Source: UBA1366 sp047602575 (GTDB lineage: Bacteria; Bacillota; Clostridia; Oscillospirales; Ruminococcaceae). Taken from it: DNA of 64,000 bases. Made by a program: the position numbers and the translations under genes. Position 1 is the first letter of the stretch, and every line of letters begins with the position of its first letter. The notes below the pieces were generated by a model. It was not told where the DNA came from, ran no database searches, and worked only from the letters and a program-made list of their open reading frames with translations. The stretch covers positions 1-64,000 of the forward strand of contig JASGGY010000008.1 in NCBI GenBank assembly GCA_047602575.1, written 5' to 3'. Positions 26,273-34,916 of this stretch are shown here, in pieces.

Positions 26273-27817
26273 TTACAGATGAATTGGTTCGCTCCCTGAC
26301 ATAATCTGCTCCAGTTCGTCCATCGTATCGAACAGAGACGTTCCTCCAAGCTGGCGTGTAATTCTGTTCACACCACTGATGTATCCGTCTACATCGTTGA
26401 TTTCCGACGCTTCCTTGATTTCTGTGAATGCGGTATAAAACGCCGTCTGGTATTCCTGAAAATATCCAGCGATTACGTGCTCCATCTCCGCGCGGTATTC
26501 CCGAATGGCTGCCACCGCCGTGACACATTCCGCTTCAATCCGCAGCCGTTCCTCATGTGCTAACTTTTTTTCAGCCAGTGCTGCCATAAGCTGTCCGTAA
26601 TATGAACTGGAAAACGCATAACCAATCATGCCTCCGATAACACTGCCCACAACGGGGATCGGAATTAAAATCTGTCCTGCAACGGCAAATGCTGCAGAGG
26701 AAAGCATACCCGTTCCTTTATCGCCCAATCTGGTCAGGCATTCCGTGCCGGTAATCTCCCCTTTAAAATAGTCCATCATTACATCGGATACTTGTACGGC
26801 TGCGGCAATCATTTTTCCGGGAAGTCCCACTTTTGCCAGCACCCGCACTGTCGAATTCGCGGCATTCCGCATTCCTCCGGTGATAACCGTTTCCGTAAAA
26901 CCCATGATGTATCCGGATGCAGCATATTTTCCGGTTTGTATTGCCGTGTCCACCAATGCATCTCTCGCAGTTTTTTCAGATCGGGCAACTGCTACAACAT
27001 TCTTTATCATTGCGATGCCGCCGCCAATTCTTGCACTGTTTTTCGCTTGAACAACTCCACCGCGGTGCGCAAGCTTTCCAACATCCTTAACTGTGGAAAG
27101 TTTCGGCTTTATCCGTGCTTCCATAGCTTCTCCGGTAGAAACACGGCTTTTTTTCAGCTTCCTGTCCAGCTGGTCCAACTTATCGAGCTTTATTTTTAGC
27201 TTTTCCTGCTGTTCGATGTTTCCAGTCTGTTCCATTTTAGCGAGTTGCCGACGAAGCCCCTTCTTTTCTATCGGGATCTGTTGTTTTATCAGGTCATATC
27301 GATCTGCGGGCACCATAATGTCACAGTCGTTATTGAGATACTTTTCGCAGTCTTTCCCCATCAGCTTGTTTAACTGACTGCTTGCGCTGTTCCCGGTGAA
27401 CTTCATCTGAACGCCAGTCGCGTCAACAATAGTGCCCTGCATGTCAACCTTTACCTGATCATACAAAGGATCGTTCACCTGTCCGATGTCGTCGGTGCGT
27501 ATAATACGCTGTCGACTTCCTCGGATGATGCGTTCAGCATTCTCACGAGCGGTCTCCTTGACTTCTGCGGAAAATCCTGCTTGCTGCTTGAGATTAATGC
27601 TTCTGTAATTCTTGTTGACATGACTCTTTGAAATGCTTTTCAAGCTTTTTTTCATGATTTTTCTGGTTTCATGATCTATCCCATTGTACGCAACAAGATG
27701 CTCCTTAACCGCTGCACTGTAACGCTGTAATGTCTTATCCGTAACGCTGGAAATTGCCATATTAGTCATGTCTATCAAATCCGGTCTCGCAGTAATTTTT
27801 TCATTATCGTCACTCAT
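26273..27817 (-). CDS. 514-residue protein with central glycine-zipper membrane region
   Basis: Start MSDDNEKITARPDLID with GGAGGG seven bases upstream. The N-terminal 170 residues are basic and mixed, with NDCDIMVPADRYDLIKQQIP; coiled-coil follows (about 175-225: RRQLAKMEQTGNIEQQEKLK). A small-residue, membrane-prone core runs about 255-400 (GRIGGGIAMIKN..., AVAGQILIPIPVVGSVIGGM). The C-terminus is helical and acidic (about 410-514). No known catalytic motif. It lies 17 bp after the WYL gene and resembles its downstream neighbour in layout, suggesting a two-component membrane effector. Family not named with confidence. Confidence 0.7.
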   Translation of the reverse strand: MSDDNEKITARPDLIDMTNMAISSVTDKTLQRYSAAVKEHLVAYNGIDHETRKIMKKSLKSISKSHVNKNYRSINLKQQAGFSAEVKETARENAERIIRGSRQRIIRTDDIGQVNDPLYDQVKVDMQGTIVDATGVQMKFTGNSASSQLNKLMGKDCEKYLNNDCDIMVPADRYDLIKQQIPIEKKGLRRQLAKMEQTGNIEQQEKLKIKLDKLDQLDRKLKKSRVSTGEAMEARIKPKLSTVKDVGKLAHRGGVVQAKNSARIGGGIAMIKNVVAVARSEKTARDALVDTAIQTGKYAASGYIMGFTETVITGGMRNAANSTVRVLAKVGLPGKMIAAAVQVSDVMMDYFKGEITGTECLTRLGDKGTGMLSSAAFAVAGQILIPIPVVGSVIGGMIGYAFSSSYYGQLMAALAEKKLAHEERLRIEAECVTAVAAIREYRAEMEHVIAGYFQEYQTAFYTAFTEIKEASEINDVDGYISGVNRITRQLGGTSLFDTMDELEQIMSGSEPIHL

Positions 27818-27834
27818 CGCAATCCCTCCAGTTA

Positions 27835-28818
27835 TTATTGCATCATCTCCACCCGATCCCCCTGGCTCCTAATCCACATCTCGACCCCCTCTCCGAACAC
27901 CTCGGCGGTCACCACGTAGCCGTCGGCGGTTATCTCCAGAACCTTCGCCGTCGGAAGCCTGTCGAGCACTGCTTCGATGCTTGTCCCGATGAACTTAAAC
28001 TTGATCCTGCGCAGCTTCCCACCGTACATAAATTGCACGCGCTTGCGGAATTCGCCCTCCTCAAACCTGTCCTTGTGCAGCCCCGTAAACCGCTGCGCAA
28101 GAACCTCGAAGCTTTGAATCCGGTCGATGCGGTAAATCGTCGGAAACGTATCCTCCGCGTTGTCAAACACCTTTTCGCGGTCGATGTCTTCAATAAACGC
28201 TGTCAAATAAAAATAGAATTCCGAAAACATCAGTCCCGCCGGCTTTACAATTCGCTCGACAACCGTCCCATCCAGCTTTCCATAACGAATTTTCAACATC
28301 CGATTCGCATAAATCGCTTCGCCGATATCCCAAAGCATCCCAATGAATTTCTTCCCATGACGAGGCTCGATATAATGCTCAAGCTCATTGGCAATTAACC
28401 TGTTCACCAGCTTCTGATTCTGTTTCGGTACGCAGTTGTTTAAAAGCTTTGAAAGAACCGCGCTCATATCCTCCTTCCGGAAAGCCCTGCTATCCAGAAG
28501 AATTTTACACACGGCGAGAATTTCGCTGTTGGTGAGCGCGTTTTTTTCATTTCGAAGCAAATAGTGACAGCGCAGACGCTTGTCATGATAGATCTCCATT
28601 TTTTCTCCGCCGCTGACCATTTGGTTATGTAAGAATGCCGCAAGATCTTCCAAATCGCGGGAAATGGTACGGTTGCTCACATTAAAATGTGCGGCTTCCT
28701 CCTTGATCCTGATCGCGTCACCGTTCATCAACTTGGTATAATGGCAAAGAATTCGGCTGAATTTGACGCTTGAGAATAGATTGTTGTTTGTCAGTTTGTT
28801 TTCGTTAATCTTGTGCAT
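27835..28818 (-). CDS. WYL-domain transcriptional regulator heading the operon
   Basis: 327 residues from ATG 28818 (GGTGA upstream). N-terminal DeoR-type winged helix: IKEEAAHFNVSNRTISRDLE (about 36-56). The WYL domain follows (about 160-255; LKIRYGKLDGTVVERIVKPA, then FYFYLTAFI and TIYRIDRI), and a WCX-type C-terminal domain ends in VEMWIRSQGDRVEMMQ. WYL regulators such as BrxR and CapW repress anti-phage operons and respond to ligands; this one sits at the head of a tight operon with a dyad at its own promoter, matching that arrangement. Confidence 0.88.
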   Translation of the reverse strand: MHKINENKLTNNNLFSSVKFSRILCHYTKLMNGDAIRIKEEAAHFNVSNRTISRDLEDLAAFLHNQMVSGGEKMEIYHDKRLRCHYLLRNEKNALTNSEILAVCKILLDSRAFRKEDMSAVLSKLLNNCVPKQNQKLVNRLIANELEHYIEPRHGKKFIGMLWDIGEAIYANRMLKIRYGKLDGTVVERIVKPAGLMFSEFYFYLTAFIEDIDREKVFDNAEDTFPTIYRIDRIQSFEVLAQRFTGLHKDRFEEGEFRKRVQFMYGGKLRRIKFKFIGTSIEAVLDRLPTAKVLEITADGYVVTAEVFGEGVEMWIRSQGDRVEMMQ

Positions 28819-28871
28819 TCCTGTCACCGCTTTTATAAATTCAAGAGGTATGATTCCTCTCTGTTCTTTCC

Positions 28872-28906
28872 ATTATAGCGTATGTAAGTGACAACCATTG
28901 TCACTT
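28872..28906 (-). promoter_or_regulatory. WYL operon promoter with perfect dyad operator
   Basis: AAGTGACAA (28886-28894), CCA, TTGTCACTT (28898-28906) is a perfect 9-3-9 inverted repeat. On the minus strand a TATAAT -10 box lies at 28877-28872, so the dyad covers the -35 region. This position fits autorepression by the WYL regulator. Confidence 0.75.
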
Positions 28907-29120
28907 TGCAAAAAAAACAAAAAATGTCGAAAAACTTTCCCAGTAAATAATTTCACCCAAATCTACCAGAAACCACATAGTTCAACCGAAGTGTCCACAT
29001 TTATAGCATTATATCCATAAAGCCCCTTTGTTTTCAGTATAACACGACTTTTGTCGCGATGTCAATGCCTTTTAATATTATTTATACTATCTATAAGCAT
29101 TTGTACTTACCCCCAAAATG
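28907..29120. other. AT-rich intergenic stretch, nothing recognised
   Basis: About 214 bases between the divergent WYL operon and the XRE gene. A-rich tract at 28910-28922; no convincing small gene, hairpin or RNA. Confidence 0.4.
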
Positions 29121-29134
29121 CTTTAATGTTAAAG
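29121..29134 (+). promoter_or_regulatory. Operator-like palindrome before XRE gene
   Basis: CTTTAATGTTAAAG is an inverted repeat (6-2-6) 21 bp before the XRE start codon, a plausible autoregulatory site. Confidence 0.45.
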
Positions 29135-29154
29135 TATAGAACGGGGGAATCACT

Positions 29155-29535
29155 ATGAAAAACACAGAACTCGCGCATAAAGTCGGGGCGAGAATCCGCC
29201 TTTTCCGCCTAAGAAAAAAGCTCAGCCAAGAGGCGCTCGCGTTGGAAGCTGAGATTAACCCGGCTTTTCTCGGACACCTTGAGCGCGGGCTGAAATGTCC
29301 GACGGTGGACACGTTGTTTAAGATTACAACGGCATTGAAAATCACGCTTTCCGACTTGCTGGATTTTGAATCTGATTCCGCCGCCGCGCACAGCGAATCA
29401 CTGAAACGCATTGAAATTGCCCTGCGCGGTATGACGGAAGTTCAGGCACAAAAGACAGCGGAAATTATCGAAACGATAGCGGGAATGAGCGCTAGCCGCC
29501 AATCAGGCGAATCAACGGTAAAAGCGGACGGTTGA
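29155..29535 (+). CDS. XRE-family HTH regulator
   Basis: 126 residues. HTH_3 domain at about 10-67: IRLFRLRKKLSQEALALEAE then LGHLERGLKCPTVDTLFKI. The C-terminal tail has a helix EIALRGMTEVQAQKTAEIIE. GGGGGAA precedes the ATG. It converges with and overlaps the end of the Rep-like gene by 44 bp. Confidence 0.88.
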   Translation: MKNTELAHKVGARIRLFRLRKKLSQEALALEAEINPAFLGHLERGLKCPTVDTLFKITTALKITLSDLLDFESDSAAAHSESLKRIEIALRGMTEVQAQKTAEIIETIAGMSASRQSGESTVKADG

Positions 29536-30481
29536 TTCCGTTTGTCACGACGGGGGAGTTGTTCAAGCTTCGGAAGCATTTTATCAGCGTCGATTTTTCA
29601 CTTTTGGACAAGCAAAGTGCGTCAAGCAGCTCAGAAACACATTGTGATGGATTCTGATTCAATAAAGCCGTAAATTTATTCAAGCGTTGCTTGATTTTCG
29701 TGTTGAAACAACTTGTATCAATCGCCCTTTTTATGCGTTCCTCCGTGACATACCGCCAAGCGGGGATGTTGTCATCGACAAAATTCCGGAGAATTTCGTT
29801 ACAGTGCGCACCGAAATAGTGCAAGCAGACGGCGAGTTTCGACTTCTCCGAAAAATCAATATACTCCGATATACCCCTTGCATACAACCGCAATTCCGTT
29901 CGCAGTACGCAGTGTCCATCGGCGTTGGCTTTTCCATGATTATTCTGAATTTCTGCAGACTTATTGTAGACAGCAAGAGCAAAATCTCGGGTATCAATTT
30001 GGAAAAGATCATCGCCAAAACGAGTAGGCACGGATCTTCCCCATTGCTCCGGAAGCTTGTCTTTTTTAAGCACACGGATATATTCGTGTACAAGTTTATT
30101 GTTATAGTTTGCGCCCTTGTATTTAAATGTGTGGTCGTGACAAAGGTCAATGCGCGACAGATGGAAGTCCTCGATGTTCATCCCAATGTCGAATAATTCT
30201 ATAATTTTTATTATAATCTCAACAACAATTTTGTAATCAAACTTCGCACCGGCACTAGCATATTCATCAGAATTGCCGAGCAATACAGATGGGTTGATAA
30301 TAAGCTTAAACGCAGCGAAATGTGATTTTTCAATCAAGCATATCCGGACTCCGGAAACTTCATCAATCTTGCAATAGCGCACATTTTCATTGTTTACGTT
30401 AAAACAAAATTTGGACTTGATATCCTGCAACTCCTCAAGGCATTTTATATTCTTGCATAGCTCAAATGTATGTATTCCCAT
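29492..30481 (-). CDS. Rep-like replication initiation protein (Rep_trans-type)
   Basis: 329 residues. Features of rolling-circle initiators of the Rep_trans/phage-replication group: DFHLSRIDLCHDHTF in the middle, FALAVYNKSAEIQ with a candidate active Tyr, and VLRTELRLYARGI. These follow the ID...YxK...RxE order of the family. Ribosome site AAGGAG lies four bases before the ATG. It sits directly downstream of a large serine recombinase and beside an XRE gene, the usual core of small integrative elements. The exact family is inferred, not proved. Confidence 0.6.
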   Translation of the reverse strand: MGIHTFELCKNIKCLEELQDIKSKFCFNVNNENVRYCKIDEVSGVRICLIEKSHFAAFKLIINPSVLLGNSDEYASAGAKFDYKIVVEIIIKIIELFDIGMNIEDFHLSRIDLCHDHTFKYKGANYNNKLVHEYIRVLKKDKLPEQWGRSVPTRFGDDLFQIDTRDFALAVYNKSAEIQNNHGKANADGHCVLRTELRLYARGISEYIDFSEKSKLAVCLHYFGAHCNEILRNFVDDNIPAWRYVTEERIKRAIDTSCFNTKIKQRLNKFTALLNQNPSQCVSELLDALCLSKSEKSTLIKCFRSLNNSPVVTNGINRPLLPLIRLIGG

Positions 30482-30505
30482 ATTTTACTCCTTATAACAA
30501 AAAAA

Positions 30506-30564
30506 TCGTCCGGGCGGACGACAATAATAATAACAAAAGCGCCAAGGCATTACGCCTTGACGCT
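30506..30564 (-). terminator. Two tandem hairpins after the recombinase
   Basis: On the minus strand, AGCGTCAAGGC / GCCTTGGCGCT (30564-30538) overlaps the recombinase stop. A second hairpin, CGTCC/GGACG (30520-30507), is followed by TTTTTT. Together they separate the recombinase from the Rep-like gene. Confidence 0.65.
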
Positions 30565-32104
30565 ACTTCTGCGCCTGTGTGACAAATGCGAAGACACCGG
30601 GATTGTTGAACTCAATTTTAACATCATCAGGCTCTATTACAATGCGGTCAATGATTATGTTAATCAGCTGCCGTGTTTGCTCCAACTCGCCTGATTGAAG
30701 CATCAGCTTTCCGCGTTCAAAAGCCGATTTAATCTGACTTTCCGATGCTTCTACTACTTGAGATTTTTGCTTCATTTCAGCAATTTGCGATAAAATCCGA
30801 AGCTTTTCCGACTCGTTTGCTTCCAATGCTTGAATCAAGGTTAAATTTCCGCTTTCGGCAATGGCATGCGTTAGATTTTCAATTTTTGTATTTATTCCTA
30901 CGACTTTTTTCTTAAGTGCCTTTATCATCGGCGCAAACTCATCTGAACTTGCGTTTGCTTTATCGTTGTATTGATCAATCAAATCGGGCAGAAAATTTTT
31001 GTTGAAAGCGGCTTCCGCCAACGTTTTGAGAACATAATGCTCAAGCTTATCGCGGTTAATCGGCTTATTTCTGCAAACTCCAGATCCTCGGCTTGCACGG
31101 TTGTTGCAGCGATAGGTAACGTGTAAAAGCTTGTTCTGCCCGGAATGATGTGCATCGCCGCAGTATATGCCGCCGCACTCGCCGCAGGTGAGTTTCCCGG
31201 AAAGCAAATAAATTTCCTTGCCGCAGCCGTGCATCCCCTTGTTCTGCCGTCCGTCTAAAATTTTCTGCACACGGTCGAAATCCTCAGTTGGGATAATCTG
31301 AGGAATGCCGCCCTCAATCCGGATGATTTCCTCAGTGGGCTTGTAGGCGTGATTGTTGCGCTTTCCAGCATAATTTTTAGATTCTTTGCTATTAAATGTA
31401 TACAAACCCGTGTATTTTACATTTCGCAGAATTTCATAGAGTGAGTTTTTCGCGAAATGCTTTCCGCGGCGCGTTTTCGCACCCATTTTATATAGATCAT
31501 TAATAATAGCGTTGTACGATTTACCGCTGAGGACGGCTTGAAAAATATAGCGAACCAACGCGGCTTCCTCGGGGTGGAGTTCGAGCTTTTTTGTTTCCTT
31601 GTTCACCTGATACCCCAGCGGAGGAAGTCCTCCACAGTGCTTGCATTGCAGGGCATTTTCGCGCATGCCCTTCATCACTTCCCGGCTGAGGTTCGCGCTG
31701 TAGTATTCGTTGAGTCCCTCCAGCACACTTTCAAGTATAATTGATTCTGGGCTTTCGCCGTCGATGTTTTCGAGAACCGAGATGAGCGAAACGTTAAGCT
31801 TCTTCAACTCGAAACGAAATCCTATTGAGTCATGCCGGTTTCTTGCAAAGCGGTCGAGCTTATGTACAATAACCGAATCGAACGCCCCACTTTTTGCATC
31901 CTCAATCATGCGTAAAAATTCATCTCGTCCATCGGTGGTTGTGCCGGTCTTTGCTTCATCGGTGTACGTGTTCACTATAAGAATTCCGTTGTCATCGCAG
32001 TATTTCCGAATTGCGCGGAGTTGTGCTGTAATACTCTCCTCACGTTGGTTGTTTGACGAATAGCGGGCATAAACAGCTGCACGTTTAGGCTGATTTTTTA
32101 GCAT
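30563..32104 (-). CDS. Large serine recombinase
   Basis: 513 residues from MLKNQPKRAAVYARYSSNNQ, with GGAGGGAC upstream. Resolvase domain with nucleophile Ser16, VIVHKLDRFARNR. Recombinase domain (about 165-270: PPLGYQVNKETKKLELHPEE, then VRYIFQ). Zinc ribbon about 325-375 (LTCGECGGIYCGD... RCNN...C). A coiled coil (about 390-470) and DUF4368-like tail follow. These enzymes integrate and excise ICEs, prophages and Tn4451/Tn5397-type elements. A 50-codon gene overlaps its start, and an operator array lies upstream. Confidence 0.92.
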   Translation of the reverse strand: MLKNQPKRAAVYARYSSNNQREESITAQLRAIRKYCDDNGILIVNTYTDEAKTGTTTDGRDEFLRMIEDAKSGAFDSVIVHKLDRFARNRHDSIGFRFELKKLNVSLISVLENIDGESPESIILESVLEGLNEYYSANLSREVMKGMRENALQCKHCGGLPPLGYQVNKETKKLELHPEEAALVRYIFQAVLSGKSYNAIINDLYKMGAKTRRGKHFAKNSLYEILRNVKYTGLYTFNSKESKNYAGKRNNHAYKPTEEIIRIEGGIPQIIPTEDFDRVQKILDGRQNKGMHGCGKEIYLLSGKLTCGECGGIYCGDAHHSGQNKLLHVTYRCNNRASRGSGVCRNKPINRDKLEHYVLKTLAEAAFNKNFLPDLIDQYNDKANASSDEFAPMIKALKKKVVGINTKIENLTHAIAESGNLTLIQALEANESEKLRILSQIAEMKQKSQVVEASESQIKSAFERGKLMLQSGELEQTRQLINIIIDRIVIEPDDVKIEFNNPGVFAFVTQAQK

Positions 32105-32237
32105 TGCTTTGTCCCTCCTCTGACAAAATCGTCTGGAGAATTTGTAATAGTAGTTCCTGACAAACAGGCAGTTCCAGCGGGCGTAACATTGCCTCGCTTT
32201 GTTCAATTTGTTTTCGAGATATCGTTAACGTTGTCAT
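32085..32237 (-). CDS. 50-residue leader protein overlapping the recombinase start
   Basis: Starts MTTLTISRKQIEQSEAMLRP and ends EEGQSNAKKSA. AAGGAGAGCG lies eight bases before the ATG. It overlaps the recombinase ATG by 20 bp in another frame, and its codons contain the recombinase ribosome site, so translation is probably coupled. Helical, Leu/Gln-rich, no known motif. Position suggests a recombination directionality or dosage control factor (inference). Confidence 0.6.
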   Translation of the reverse strand: MTTLTISRKQIEQSEAMLRPLELPVCQELLLQILQTILSEEGQSNAKKSA

Positions 32238-32428
32238 ATTACATCGCTCTCCTTGTTAATTTCTGAATAATCTTCAGATTAAGAGCCTGTTTGCGAGCAA
32301 ATAAATTTCTAAACACATCGAATCCATGTCGATTTTTGTACGGCTGAAGAGATGAAAACGAGACCGTTTTTGATATCGGGATTTGCTACGATAAAAACAT
32401 TCCGCAATTATATCGCAATGTGTCTCGT

Positions 32429-32494
32429 ATTATATTGATTACAATTCTTTGTTGTAACTGCACTTGTAACCGTGATTGTAACTTATTTTGTAAC
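32429..32494 (-). promoter_or_regulatory. Recombinase promoter with four 12-bp-period repeats
   Basis: TTGTAAC occurs at 32452, 32464, 32476 and 32488, exactly 12 bp apart. On the minus strand the first copy supplies the -35 box GTTACA (32458-32453), 18 bp before TATAAT (32434-32429). The array thus extends upstream from the promoter of the 50-residue gene and recombinase, as an activator or repressor array would, or as iterons. Confidence 0.65.
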
Positions 32495-32526
32495 CGTTCA
32501 AAAGTCTTTTGGGCTGACAACAGATG

Positions 32527-32558
32527 ACCCCCGGCACAGTGAAATCTGTGCCGGGGGT
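32527..32558. terminator. Strong 13-bp hairpin
   Basis: ACCCCCGGCACAG (32527-32539), loop TGAAAT, CTGTGCCGGGGGT (32546-32558): a perfect stem between the end of the 703-residue gene and the recombinase unit. Terminator is the simplest reading, though neither side has a clean T-run. Confidence 0.6.
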
Positions 32559-32613
32559 TATAAAAATAATATTTATTTTAGATGCTTAGAAAAACGAACC
32601 AAGTTTCGTCATC

Positions 32614-34725
32614 TCAATAAATGAGTTTTATACGATATAATCTGCATGAATTCGACGAATTTAACTTGACTGGATGGGAGGAATACTTACCATCTTTATC
32701 GAAATCAACAATAAATCCTTCCTTCTTTAAGTAGGCAACGAAATGCTCTTGCTCACAATTGATTATCTGTGTTATAACTCTTACATAATCCTTCTGTTCA
32801 TGCATGCACAAATATTTTTCGCCCTGGATCTCTTTTACAAAATCATAGTTTTTCTGGGTCTCCCAAGCTTCTTTAGAAAGCGGGATTTTTTTACCATCAA
32901 GTGTATGGGCGTATTTACAAAGCTGTTTGTAACCCTCCTCTGCAGAAACATTGGACTGGATCTGCTTGGGCGCATCCTCGGAAGTATCAATGCTAAAAGC
33001 AGAAGGAAGGTCTCCTTGATTTAATAGCTCAATAAACTTTTTACAATCCAAATCAAATTTTTGGTTGCAGGTCTTGTATATATTTGCCCATACAGCTAAT
33101 ATAAAAGCTTGCCTTTCAAGCTCAACCGGATGTAACCCAAGGTCAGGTTTTAACGCTAACATCTCCTCCATAACCAATTTAGTTGGCAAAATCCGTTTTT
33201 TATACATGTTTTGGTTCAGTATATCGGCCGAAGCCAACGAGAAGAAATAACTTTCCGCATTTTGTACTTCCGAATCTTTTTGAGTTGCGACATGATATTC
33301 AGTCGCTGGTCTTTGAAATGTCCGGTCAAATCTTTCGGATGTAATGAAAATAAAATATCTGTTTTTTATTCTTTTCCTGATCGATTCAAAGTCCGATGGC
33401 TTATAACTAATAAAAACAGGAATTTTATCACTTCCGATTAAATTATACTCACTGATACTTCTTTGTAGGACCGTAATATAGTTTAAATCCAATTGCTCCA
33501 AAAGAGATTGAATAAACAAGCGAGCTGTGTTGATTGTTTCCGGCTCTGTATGTACCACCAACGGATAATCATACTGGGTACTATCTAAATCAATGTGTTT
33601 TGATGCGGATTTAGCAGACAGAACTTTATGCTTTACTAACTCAGCTATAATACATATGCTCGATTTTCCGGATGTGATAGAAAGAAATTTTTGTAATTTG
33701 ATATTTGTTTTTTTCTTATCTCTGTGTATTGATTTTAATAGATCATCATAATCGATGCAGAATGTTTCATCATTTAAAACTTCATTTAATAGGATTAGTT
33801 TCTCCAATAAAGGTTTTATACGTTCAAACTCCTGTTTAGAATCTGCGAATGTTCCTTTGCAATTATCCAATGTGAAACTATTTGAATTTATCAACAAGCA
33901 TATGACATGTAGGTTGTTGAATTTTTCTATATAATAAAACACTTCAGATTTGCCGTTTATTGTAACAAACAGCTTGTACGGAATATTTATATACTGCTCC
34001 AGCACAAATTTATTTTCACCTTCATATGGTCTCTGGTTGTACATAATATCGATATACCGGTCTCGTTCCTTAATTAGATAACTTCCCGTATAGAACTTGC
34101 TCATAAATGAATCATCATTTGCTTTTTGTATGGTGTTCAGTATACGTGTTCGCGAGTTTTTATAGCTATTTATCATTAGATATTCTAATTTTTTATCAGG
34201 GGAAGCAACTTGAGTCTCATAATATTTATTATTAATATTTCTTAATATCGTGTGGAATATCTTGTTCGCCTGTTCATAATACAGTTGCGGCAATGTATCC
34301 CTGCCCTGCAAGAGTTCCTCTATCATTGTTCTATCAGATCGGCGAGTGATATTATGACTGACACCGGTTGTATCGTCAGAATCATCGTTATCGTTTTCAG
34401 ATGGTATCTTGTCATCCACGTCATCATACTTTTCGTGCCCAAATATTCTACTTACTGTCCTTTCTATGCTCTCGCTTAAATGTTTAATCTTTTCATCAAT
34501 GGGAATCTTGGATGACTCATCCTCGTAATCTTCGTCATCATCTTCCTGCTCCTGTTCGACTGCATCAATATCATTATCCATAAAACCAAAACCGTCGTCG
34601 AAATCATCATAAAATTCATTTGTGTTGGAGCCTTCATTGCCACGACTATCATAATTACCACGTATTATCTCCGACACAGCACTATGATCATACTTATATT
34701 TATTATGTTTTTTCTTCTTTCCCAT
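32614..34725 (-). CDS. Unrecognised 703-residue protein
   Basis: Starts MGKKKKHNKYKYDHSAVSEI at ATG 34725, with TGGAGG nine bases upstream; the ATG six codons earlier overlaps that site. A basic start is followed by a long acidic disordered region (about 35-125; runs such as EQEQEDDDEDYEDE), a helical segment (130-250), and a large globular part (250-703). A loop KFLSITSGKSSICIIAEL (about 357-374) is weakly P-loop-like but lacks a full Walker A. No signal peptide or membrane helix. It stands alone between two recombinases, so it is likely element cargo. Function unknown. Confidence 0.65.
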   Translation of the reverse strand: MGKKKKHNKYKYDHSAVSEIIRGNYDSRGNEGSNTNEFYDDFDDGFGFMDNDIDAVEQEQEDDDEDYEDESSKIPIDEKIKHLSESIERTVSRIFGHEKYDDVDDKIPSENDNDDSDDTTGVSHNITRRSDRTMIEELLQGRDTLPQLYYEQANKIFHTILRNINNKYYETQVASPDKKLEYLMINSYKNSRTRILNTIQKANDDSFMSKFYTGSYLIKERDRYIDIMYNQRPYEGENKFVLEQYINIPYKLFVTINGKSEVFYYIEKFNNLHVICLLINSNSFTLDNCKGTFADSKQEFERIKPLLEKLILLNEVLNDETFCIDYDDLLKSIHRDKKKTNIKLQKFLSITSGKSSICIIAELVKHKVLSAKSASKHIDLDSTQYDYPLVVHTEPETINTARLFIQSLLEQLDLNYITVLQRSISEYNLIGSDKIPVFISYKPSDFESIRKRIKNRYFIFITSERFDRTFQRPATEYHVATQKDSEVQNAESYFFSLASADILNQNMYKKRILPTKLVMEEMLALKPDLGLHPVELERQAFILAVWANIYKTCNQKFDLDCKKFIELLNQGDLPSAFSIDTSEDAPKQIQSNVSAEEGYKQLCKYAHTLDGKKIPLSKEAWETQKNYDFVKEIQGEKYLCMHEQKDYVRVITQIINCEQEHFVAYLKKEGFIVDFDKDGKYSSHPVKLNSSNSCRLYRIKLIY

Positions 34726-34888
34726 AGAATGATACCTCCACATTTGACTGATGTCATAATAATAACGTATTTTTTGACATTTTACAAGGGTTTTCTGTGG
34801 AAATGACCTAATGATCCCATAAGTTAATGAAATCTTGCATGAATGATGTGCGTAAAAACGAAGAATATGAAATATTTTCTTGTTTTAC

Positions 34889-34916
34889 TTGTATTCTAAA
34901 TATTTTATGATATAAT
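34889..34916 (+). promoter_or_regulatory. Promoter-like sequence for the DUF4760-like gene
   Basis: TTGTAT (34889-34894), 16 bp, TATAAT (34911-34916), 91 bp before the start codon. The surrounding 34744-34992 is AT-rich with no gene; ATGTCA (34750 region) and TGACAT (34774 region) form a loose inverted repeat near the start of the minus-strand 703-residue gene. Confidence 0.45.

Noticed and set aside
32452..32494. CRISPR-like short repeats
   Set aside because: Units of 7 bp at 12-bp period are far too short; fits an operator or iteron array.
33600..33720. Walker A NTPase motif in the 703-residue protein
   Set aside because: The loop ITSGKSS lacks the GxxxxGK(S/T) spacing, so no ATPase claim is made.
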